Below, one piece after another: positions 1-10,400 of a stretch of DNA of 64,000 nt (positions are counted from its first letter, which is position 1; every line of letters begins with the position of its first letter). Where the stretch lies: assembly GCA_900314755.1 (NCBI GenBank), contig OMWH01000001.1:124001-188000 (forward strand), given 5' to 3'. A program made the translations under genes and the position numbers. The notes beneath the pieces were generated by a model that was not told the DNA's origin, made no database searches, and saw only the letters and a list, made by a program, of their open reading frames with translations. The stretch comes from an uncultured Prevotellaceae bacterium. GTDB taxonomy: Bacteria; Bacteroidota; Bacteroidia; Bacteroidales; Bacteroidaceae.

Positions 1-1
1 C

Positions 2-1087
2 CGTATGTTTGCAAAGGTGGAAGTTCGACTGTTTAACACTACGGGGAGTGATATCACTGTCAAGTCGGCGACACTCTCTGATGTGACTCTTAACTACAAT
101 AATAATATCAAGCTGTTGCCCAATATCACATCTTATGAGGATGATATGGCAGCCCACCATATGGATATTCAGCCTAAGTTAGGCACAAGCTATTGGACTG
201 GTGACTATACCAAGACACCGGCTTCTGCTGTAGTAGTGCCAGCTAATACGGAATATAGTGTGTCATCCACAGCCTATAAGACTATATCCTTCTTTATTAA
301 TGAGAGTACCATACCAACCAACTCCTATGGGCATTTCTTCCTGACCCTTGAGATAGACAAGGGTGGCGGTACCTCTGAATATCGTTATGCGCTGATAGAG
401 GAGGATGCCACGCCTAATGAGTGGAACTACATCGCACGTAACGACTATCGTATCATTCCTGTCGTGCTGGATGACTATGTGCTCGACATCATTCCTTACG
501 ACTTCCCCGCTATCGGTGTCTATCCTGCCTCTGTAAAAGAGGAGGATGGTCTCTATACCATCAATTTTCATGACTATGGACATTTCCATCTGCAGCCTGT
601 CGTGAAGAAGATGAGCACAGGTGATGCTATCAATTATTGGGATGGAACAGGTTCTACTCCTGCTACGGACTATTGGACGTTGGACACTGATTGGGCAACC
701 TCATGGAAAACGTACGATAAGTATGGCGGAACAGCGAGTGCTAATCCGGGTAACTTCTACCGTAACGAGACAGCAACGGCTGATGCTGATGAGGCTGGAG
801 GTGTTCCTGTATGGTATGTAAACGATGGTGTAGCAGGTCCTCAGTGGGATCCCGCAGGCGGTAGCACTCCAAACTATCAGCCGTTTATCTTCGGCTATAT
901 TGCAGACCCCGGTGCGACATTGCCAACGGACAAGAAAGTATATCATGAGTTCACCATCCAGTTGCATAAGGCAGGAGGTGTTACTCGTCAGATGAAGGCA
1001 CGCATCTATATGATTCTCGATAAAGACCAGATGATGTACAGCCGTATGTTCGGTGCACCCCGTGTGCGCCATACCCATGGCTATTGA
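2..1087 (+). CDS. Fimbrillin-like surface protein, 3' part only
   Basis: The reading frame is open to the left window edge, so the Met at base 5 is probably internal and the N-terminus lies outside. About 361 residues are visible, ending in a TGA-region stop at 1087. The sequence is beta-rich, with many Tyr, Thr and Asp. A stretch reading YIARNDYRIIPVVLDDY near residue 142 resembles the late strand region of Bacteroidales fimbrillin/Mfa-like adhesins, which is the only family hint. The protein would be exported and displayed on the surface. The C-terminus (MFGAPRVRHTHGY) has no type IX sorting tail. The next gene is another exported protein, separated by a 22-bp repeat array. The family assignment is weak; the coding status is secure. 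Confidence 0.55.
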   Translation, partial: RMFAKVEVRLFNTTGSDITVKSATLSDVTLNYNNNIKLLPNITSYEDDMAAHHMDIQPKLGTSYWTGDYTKTPASAVVVPANTEYSVSSTAYKTISFFINESTIPTNSYGHFFLTLEIDKGGGTSEYRYALIEEDATPNEWNYIARNDYRIIPVVLDDYVLDIIPYDFPAIGVYPASVKEEDGLYTINFHDYGHFHLQPVVKKMSTGDAINYWDGTGSTPATDYWTLDTDWATSWKTYDKYGGTASANPGNFYRNETATADADEAGGVPVWYVNDGVAGPQWDPAGGSTPNYQPFIFGYIADPGATLPTDKKVYHEFTIQLHKAGGVTRQMKARIYMILDKDQMMYSRMFGAPRVRHTHGY

Positions 1088-1147
1088 TAGCTATGGAACA
1101 GCCTTAAGGGCAAAGCGTTCTTCGACTTATTGATACACAATCCAGTT

Positions 1148-1257
1148 ATTCCCACGTAGGGAACGATGCATTCCCACGTAGGGAACGATGCATTCCCATG
1201 GTGGGAATCCTACATTCCCATGGTGGGAATCCTGCATTCCCATGGTGGGAATCCTGT
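1148..1257. repeat. Five 22-bp tandem repeats with TTCC...GGAA inverted core
   Basis: Units start at 1148, 1170, 1192, 1214 and 1236. The first two carry the core TTCCCACGTAGGGAA and the last three TTCCCATGGTGGGAA, so every unit holds a short inverted repeat. The 22-bp pitch is about two helical turns. The array is followed by the conserved module at 1354-1403 and then the giant secreted protein gene. A similar layout lies upstream of the GH2 gene at 36202-36373. Confidence 0.9.
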
Positions 1258-1308
1258 TCCCGCTCCCATAGGAGACACCCTCCATTGACGGTTATACTTC
1301 ACAGAGAG

Positions 1309-1403
1309 GAGCAGAAAGGGAGTAGTTAGAGCAACTCCTCCCGTCGTGAAACACCCTGTACATCGGCATTTCAGGAGAAAAAGGGAGGAGGGGAGTAGTT
1401 TTT
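1309..1403 (+). promoter_or_regulatory. Conserved upstream module, copy A
   Basis: Bases 1354-1402 align without gaps to 36404-36452, with about 41 of 49 identical. Shared blocks are CCCTGTACAT, then CAGGA, then AAGGGAG and AGGGGAGT followed by GTTT. Just upstream, GGGAGTAGTT and AACTCCTCCC around 1318-1342 form an imperfect stem. The module ends where a TTTTTG -33-like box would sit. A convincing TAnnTTTG element does not follow, so whether it is a promoter, leader RNA or mobile remnant is undecided. Confidence 0.6.
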
Positions 1404-1472
1404 GTGAAAAAACTTTTTTCTGGATGGTGTATATCCAGCACTACGATGAGTATTAACATAAAACGACATATA

Positions 1473-4400
1473 ATGATGAAACAGTCTGTAGATTTGATGA
1501 ACTCAATGAAACTGATGAATTCAAGACATAGTAATACAACCACCACCACGACGAGCCTCGCCCGCCGTGCCCTCCTCCTGTTGTCCCTGTTTGTGATGAG
1601 TGTGGGGAGTGCGTGGGGAGATACAGAAGTTGACTTACAAACGACTCCTTTGACTGCATGGAATAACAATAATATCAATGGTAGCAAGTTTGGTGAGTTT
1701 GCATCAGGAAATTTTATTCGATTGTATATGGCTGCCAATGAAGATGCAATAGAAATAGCGACTTTAGGAACATATAAAGGATTATATAATAATAATAATA
1801 CCATAGCAGCCGGTACTTTAAGTTTAACAGATGGCTATCTTGAGTTTGAGGTGACTGATAATGCTCTTGTTTCTGACATGAAACAATATGGCATATATAT
1901 AAATCCTAAGGGAAATACCATAACTAAAGTTGTGTATGTAAAAAAGGAAGCAGACACTTTCCTTGGCTCTGAAGCATCAGGTGCTACATCAGAAAGTGGT
2001 TCTCAAGAAATAGCAAAAGAAACTTCTGCTGCTCAGACGATCGACTTGACAGGTGTTAGTCTGACAGGGGTGAAATATGCCCGTATTTATCTTGCAGATG
2101 CCAGTGGTAATGCCTTGTCTGACCAAAGTTTGTTGACGGTAACTTATGATAGTAATGCAGCAGTAGCAGCAGGCTCTTCTGCAAAGAATGGTGTCTATGT
2201 ATACAATGCTGGTAATAACTTGGATTTGTCAAAGGTGAGCATTACCTTAGATGCTGGTGCAGGCAATTTTGCCAATTACCAGATTAAATGTCTACTCTCA
2301 ACAAGTACTGGCACTCCTACTGAAGGTCCCACCTTGACAAAGGAGCCTGATTGGAACTTGACCTATACTTATACGTTTACTTATCCAGTTGAGGAAATAG
2401 AGGTGCCTTTAAGTGTTAATGACTTATTAGAAGATCATCTGTTAATTAAAATACATGATCAAGCAGAGGCAAAGTTGAAGGAGTTATCGGGTTCTGCATC
2501 AATTACTTCATATTATAATCGTTGGTATATTCTTAATAAAACTACTGGTGTCCGCCAGCCTATAGCGTTTAGTAATTCTGCAAGTGCTGACGCAAGTAAT
2601 TGGATTATAAGAACTGGTAGGAATAGTGATACAGATTTCTTTGTGACACCAAGTAACTTAATGGGATGGTCAATATCAGATAATGCTGCTGGTATAGGTT
2701 CAACATCAGAATCCGAATTCAATAGAATGTTTGGCTATAGTATTATCTATATACCCACTTCTATAGGTACTCAAATGTTTGAAGCCTCAGACTATGAGAT
2801 TGTTTTTGAGTGTACCGACGATTACTCAGGTAGTTCTCCAGTTATAAAACTTCGCTATATCTTCCAGTTCCCAGAGATAGGTGAATTTGAGGGAGAGGCA
2901 AATACGGGCGCGACAGAGACTTCAAGCACACAGACGGTTGCCGACCGTGCTGCTACGAGTGTAGCAGTGGATGTCACTACTCAGGCAACAGATGCCAAGT
3001 ATGCTCGCTTCTTCGTTACTGACGCTCAAGGAATGGTTGTCAATCCTACTTCTATATTGGAAGTGAAATATAATGATGTGGCAGCAACGGCTTGTACAAC
3101 CACAAATAGCGGATTCTATATTTATAATGGTGGTGACGCTTTCGATGTAAGCAAAATCAGTGTGTCATTGAAAGCCTCTAAGTTGTATAAGACATATAAG
3201 GTGGTGGCTCTCTATTCTACAGCATTGGCAAAGATGACTTACGCAGGTGGTGCCATGATAGAAGAGCCTGACTATGATAACAAGCATACTTACTCTTTCG
3301 ACTACACCATTACGACATACGACCAAACACCACAAGTAGAGTGGGATGCCACAGCGATGGAGACTGATGCTACGGATACTAAAATTGATGCCAACTGGAA
3401 TACCTCGTTGGCAGAACTGGCGGCAGGACAGACCATCAAGTGGTGGGTGAAGGACGGTAGTGATGCTGTACAGCCTCTTGCCATTGGCACGTCACGCCAA
3501 GACGGAACTTGGACTATTGGACTGCCTACGGGCTTCGCTGTTACAAGCAATGTGGCAACACTCTCTGGCATGACCACTATCGATGCCGGTCAGTTGGAGT
3601 CATGGGTGAAGACCAATGTCTATGCTCCTTCGGATAAGACCTATGCTGATGTGAATGATTATAAGATTGTCTGCGAGGTATATACCAACAATGCTGGTAC
3701 AGGAAATCCCAATGCCCGCTACACGTTCTCGCTTCACAAGGGCTTCGTTGGTTCGCTGAAGAGCACAGCTTCAACGGCAACAAAACGTATTCAGCCTGCT
3801 GCTGGCGATAAGTCGAATACCATCAGCGTGGCTCTGCCCGCTGGTACTAAGTATCTGCGTGCCTGGCTGACGGATGCCGACAGAACGGTGGTTGACCCCA
3901 CAGGAAAACTGTCCATTACAGGGGAGAAAGCTATATTAAGTAGTGTTGACGGCTACAGCGTCAACCTAGGCTCCTATATATATAATAGTACGGGGCTGAC
4001 ATCACCAGCTTCCGTCACGCTGACGCTGACTGCCGCCGAACTTGACCATTACAACGTGGTGGTGGCAACATCTGCAGATGCTGCCGTCCTCTCAGGGGAT
4101 GACGTGACCAGCGAGCCAGACTTTGACACCCAGACCACCTATTGGTTTAAGTATCCGGCAGCAGCGAAGAAGGAGTTAGAGGCACATGTAGAGTGGAGCG
4201 CCCAGTCGATGCAGCTCGTAAAGCCTGACATCGAGGCAACGGAGAATCTGGGAGCAGGCTATCTCGCCAACAATGTGAAGCATTACACCATGCAGTGGTA
4301 TGTACAGGACGACGACGGCATACAGAATCTGAGGGCAGGTAACAGTCGAGTGAACGACTACTGGAGCATCAACGTGAATGGCGACCCATTCACCATAGAG

Positions 4401-7400
4401 AATAAGACTGCATCGGTGGTGAATAATGCTAACCTGAGCAGCACCACTTGGAACAAATGGGCAGCCCCCGTGTTTTATGCACCGAAGAACAAGACCCTGC
4501 GCGAGTTGGCAGAGAAGAACACTCGCTTTATCTGTAAGTTCTATGAGGACGATGAGACTCCACTCGATGATGTCAACCTGCTGACCATGACCTATACCGT
4601 CTATATTGACCGTACGGAGCCGCTTGGAGAACTGAAAGACGGTGGAAAGCGTGACGGGGAGACTATTGTCCCATCCGCCAGTCCGATGACGCTCAGTCTG
4701 GCTGATGCAGAGGCTGCATTTACCAGCAAGGTGGGGGGTAAGATACGTTATGCCCGTGTCTATCTAACCAAGAATGATGGTACACCGCTTGATCCGACAA
4801 CAGGCCCAGAGAAACTGACAGTTACAGGTAGCATTCCCTTCACAACGGCAACTTATGGCTACTATCTGTCAGATGAGAATGGCATCACGCTGCCGACAGA
4901 CAACACTTTGACACTTCCGGACGGTAAGTTCAATTTCTACAATGTGGTAGTTGCTATGTCAGGGGACACAGGAGAGACTACCCATACGGGAGCTTTCTCT
5001 CGTGAGCTTGGCAATCGTGCAGCTAATGTGACACTAACAACCTATGAACCTGACTATGACCTGATTTATACTATCAAGTTTAAAGAGACATCCACATTCC
5101 CCGGTACTTGGATTGGCGAGGACGGAATCAAACACGCCAAGGAGATATTGGTGGAGAACGAGAGTGTGACGGAGATTACGATGCCACTGTCGGAGAGCAT
5201 CACTAAGATAAAGAGTGAATACGGAGTCGCCGACTTTGCCACATTGGCTGCTAATCTGCATGTGCGCTGGTATATTGCCAAGAAGAATACCGACGGTGAC
5301 TATGTGAAGATTCCCAGTTCGGAAAACTATCTTACTCCCGTCAACTCTGAAAAAGGACACCAGAAGGAGACTGACCAAGGCATCTATTGGAACGCTTTGA
5401 CCAGTGGCGTTTCAGGCCTTTCTGCAGGGGATGTACTCAACATGAAGATTACTAAGCCTTCCGCTTCCAATAGTTGGGAGGACTATCGCGTCGTGGTGTA
5501 TATGAAATATGTCGCAGCCGACAAGGATGAATATCCAGAGTATGCCCCCGATCCGGAAGATAATAAGTGGGGGCTGGAGTCAACTACACAGACTATCAGC
5601 GGAGGCAAGGTAACCCACGAGCCAGACAATTTGGACATGCAATATATCTACAACTTCTTCATCGAAGACGATGTCAACTTCCAGTTTGTGCATGCTCCTG
5701 GTGAGTCCAACTGGCCGTATATCACCAATAGCGACGACAGTCGTATTGGTGCCACCGTACAGCAGTACTCATGGGATAACACTACGGGTACGAAGGAGGC
5801 TCAGTCTGGTGATTTCCGTCAGGGCGTACACACCGTGGAATACGATATATATGTCGATCCAACCAGTTCGACATCTGTTGCGCTGAAACTCCCCTTCCAG
5901 AATTATTTCGGGAGTGGAAATAATCTGGAGCCTACAGCGTATATCCGCTGGTACGACTGGACTACCGATGTCAACAACAACCGCCTTGCCATCAACGGAA
6001 CGTATTTGGAGGACAAAACGGAAAACAACAACGGCTCCAATGTCAGCCGTGGCTTCTTCCTGCTGAACAATCAGAAGAATGGCTTCAGTCCTACACATAG
6101 TAACGTGGGTGTCACTTTCAATCCTAAAGGCTTGACGGGTACGGTGACTATTGCTTGTGACGTCAGTAAGTATTACGACGGTATCTATTCGTGCAACACA
6201 CTGATGGACACCCGTACAGACTTCACCAGCTATAAGAAACCCTACCTGATGCACGAGCCTACGCTCAGCACCCGCTATATCTTCAATATCCGTCCGGCAT
6301 CGGTCATAGCCACCACCATACAGGTTGGTCAGGACAAACTGGAGGCAAAAGGCAGCAATATGTTTGAGTTGGCAGAGGACAATGGACGCGTCAGCGTGGC
6401 TACGAACGGCACGGGGACAACGTTCTCTATCCGTGCCAACCTCTCAGAGCTGAACGACTACTATATCTACAACGGTGCGGCAATGGTGCAATGCAATACG
6501 CTACAGTGGTATGCGTACTTTGAAGACGAGACCGGTATCTATCGTAATGACACGAAACTGACGACAGAAGACTATGATGAATCTAAGCGTATCTCGCGTA
6601 TTAAGATGAGCGCATTGAGTGGAACCTATACCCACATCACCACCTCGGCAAGTAAGTCGGTGACTGCCACAGCTGGACAGCGCTACCATCTGGTGGGATA
6701 TATAGGCAATGGCACGGTGATGGCTCCCGTGGTACACTACGAGATTAACCTGATAGATGCTCCGGCGTATGCTGTAGACGACCTGCCCTTGGAGCGTACA
6801 GAAGCCTATCTGAGGGCACACATGACCCTGCAGGCTACCGTAGACTTTGACGGTATGTGCGGCACACCTCTGGGGTCTGGAATCTCTACACAGTCGGAGA
6901 ACCACTCCCTGAGTCCGATGAGTTGGAGCGAGGCACAGTATGGTTTCTGCTATCCTGATGTGCGTCGCATCCATGCCGGAATGGGCAATGACTACATGGG
7001 TATCTCGCCCCTGCATGGCGACTACATGCTGTTGCGCTCGATGAACCTTGCAGGCATTTCACCATCAGAAACGGACGGTTTAGACTATTATTACCACTGG
7101 TGGGCAAGCAACTTGCTGTACGACTATACCTATTATTATGGTATGGAGCATAAGGGCGAAAACGGCTCGTTCCTCTACGTCGATGCTTCCGACGAGTCGC
7201 GAACTATTGCACAGATGTCGTTCAACGCCGACCTGTGTGCTGGCTCTGAACTTTGTTTTACAGGTGTGATAGCCGATATGACTGGTGGTCAGGTCAAGCC
7301 GCAGGTAATGTCAACAGTGTATGCCGTCAAGACCAATGGCACCAAGGTGAGGGTGGTGTCCTTCCACTCCTCCAACCTGAGTACTACAGCGGCCGGCACG

Positions 7401-10400
7401 TATACCACGGGCAAGTGGTATCAGGTGTATGGCCGTGTGGCCATCCCTGCCACGGTAGACCTGAGCAATGTGGACCACTACGAGGTGAACATCGACAACT
7501 ACTCGCCCGGTACGGATGGTGCCGACTATGCCGTAGACCAGTTGATGTTCTATACCAGCAATGCGAAGTTGAAGGTGAAACAGTCGAGTGTTAACTGTGG
7601 TGAAGCAGAGATACCGATGAATCTCTATGTGAGTGCAGAGGATATAGAGCATATGGCAGGTAAGACTATTTACTGGCGTATCTGTGATAAGAATGGTAAT
7701 GCCATGACGGATGCAAGTTTGTATAATAATGGAGGATTACTCTATGGAAAAACAACGGTTCCTGCATCTATTCCAGGCACATTACCTGTAGAGTCCTCAT
7801 TACCTCTTGATTTCTCTGGTTATTTTGAAGGAACAGATGGTGCTACCTATTTCTCTCTTGCTAACAAGGGATTTGCTCTGAAAGAGGGCTCAGACTACTA
7901 CATCTCTGTTTATAACATGTATGAGACTAGTGTTACTTATGAATCACTTTGGGGTAATCCTAGCAATACCTGCTCTGTGTTCAGCCCTGTCTTCGTACCT
8001 AAGGTGATGTACCTGTCCGTAGAGGATGGTAGTGGCAATGCTGTAACCACCGTTACCGCCAATTGTTCTACTCACGAGGCTGCTATTGATTTGAAAATGG
8101 TTCTGTATATGCCTGATAATTCGGAGGTTAGTGGCTTCCATAAGTATACTGGTGTACATTATGATTATTTCAAAGGAACCTTATTAGAGTTCCAGTCATA
8201 CATGGTGGGTGGTGTTAGCTTGCAGGATGCCTTGCGCAACTTCCGTGGTAAGCAGGGAACATTATTCGGTTCTACTTATTCGGATCCTCCTGGTGTAGCA
8301 TACAGAGGAATAGCATATGCTTCTTCTGCAGGATTGCCCGATGCTTATAAGTCTGTAAATGGTCAGAAATACTATGATGTCATTAAGCAGGCAATGGATG
8401 AAGGCAGACTTTTCCTGTCTTGTTCTCCAGATGTTAAGTTGACGGTTTCTACGACTTATCCGACAGTCACTGCACTTCCCATAGAAGATCATGTGACATA
8501 TAATTCAACCAATTATGATGTATGTTCTCCATTGGCATTTACCTTTACAGTGGATGATACGGCTGGTGGTCCTACATTGGTTCTTGGCTTTGACGACGTG
8601 ACAACCTATCCAAGCGGTATTCGTGTAGTCCGTGTGGGTAAAGAACAGATTGATAATATGCAGAAGGATGATGGTTTCCTATTGCATATCCCTGTCAATA
8701 CGTTTAAGACAGATGATAGTGCCATGCCTAAGGATGGCGCTTTGGTCTTCGACGGTAACTTAGAGTTGTTGGCTTATAATGCGGCATCCAGTCAGACCAA
8801 TGATGACCAGATTACAGCTAATGTGGATGTTGCAACCTTTGGGGAGACAGAGATTAATAATACAGGTAAGATGTATATCTCTCTTAATTTCCATGGTGCT
8901 GGAGTTACTAAGAAGACCTTCCAAGAGGGTTTCACTTATCGTATGTTCTTCCAGGTGAAAGACAAGTCTGGTGGAGTTGGTGCATGTGCAGGAAATGTGG
9001 AGTTCCTCTTGAAAGTGGTTCCTAAGTATGTGACATGGAATGGTGCGAATAGTAACTGGAATAACGATGCCAGTTGGCAACGCTCTACTCGTACAGAACT
9101 GAATAAAGGAGCAAAGGGTGCGGCAACGAACACTGATGGTTATGAGAATAATGGTGAGGGAACGCTTTCAACGGTTAAGACTACACCGAAGACCTTTGTA
9201 CCTATGAAGTTCACGTATGTTACCATACCTGGCGGTACGACATCTCCTAACTTGGTGAATCTGACTTATGACACTGAAGATATCTATAATAATATAGGTA
9301 CTGCTGCTACGGAGAATATCCAGTATGACCTGATGGTACGCTATACGGAGAAAACTTGTCAGAATCATGGTGTAAGTGGCGACGTTTACGACTGCGAGAA
9401 GTTCTATGGCAACTGGGCAAAGGAACTGTATATGAAGCCGAATGCGGAGTTGCTCAACCAGCAGTACCTGACTTACGAGAAGGTATGGGTGGAGAAGGAA
9501 TTGGATGCTAATGCATGGACGCTGATGTCTACTCCATTGCAGAACACGTATGCTGGTGATATGTATGTACCTGTCTCTGCTACAGCAGAGGATAATGGTC
9601 GCCAAACTTCTGAGGCGTTCCAGCCTATCACTTTCTCTACGACAGCAGATGCTGCCGGCTTCACCTATAGCCGTACGAAATATCCTATCTATCAGAAAGG
9701 ATGGACACAGGAAGGTGTCTATGTGAAGACAAAGACGAATGACATCCGTGCCACGCAGTATAGTGCGAATATCCCTGGTGGTGTAAGTACTATCCTTAAT
9801 CAGTGGAGTCATGAGTATAATGACGTGACAGTTCCTTACAGCACTTGGACGGCATTTGCTATCCGTCCGCATAAGAAAGTCCAGACGGCAAAGACGTTGA
9901 TCCGTCTACCGAAAGCAGATACTAGCTATGACTATTATCAGTGGGATAATACTTCTCCAACGGATGGCAAGCTAACACAGGATGTAAGTAAGACGACGAC
10001 AGGTAAGCTGCTGACTGACGGAACAGCAAATATCGATGGTGTGACCTATGGAACGAAATATGGTACTACGGAACGTACGGCTGGTACTGGTTCGTTTGAT
10101 GCGTCGGTAAGCAATATACAGTCCTCTCCATCTAACTATCAGTTAGTAGGTAATCCGTACTTGTGTTCTATCGATATGGCTGCCTTTATCAGTGGGAACA
10201 GTGCTAATCTGGAAACACCAGGCTACTGGACCTATACGAATAATAATACAGGTACAGCCTTGACAACAGGAACGGTAGGACCGATGCAGTCGTTCTTCGT
10301 CAAAGTGAAGACGCTTGCAACGCAGATCAATTTCACCCCTGCCATGATGGTAGATGGTACACAAATTGCATCTCCCTCCCGTGAGTTCACCCTCACTGCT

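Noticed and set aside
1148..1257. CRISPR array
   Set aside because: Units are contiguous 22-bp repeats without unique spacers and no cas genes are nearby.
1292..1804. 170-codon minus-strand frame opposite the start of the giant gene
   Set aside because: Overlaps the signal peptide of a clear gene; composition follows the opposite strand and the conserved module shows no codon-position pattern.
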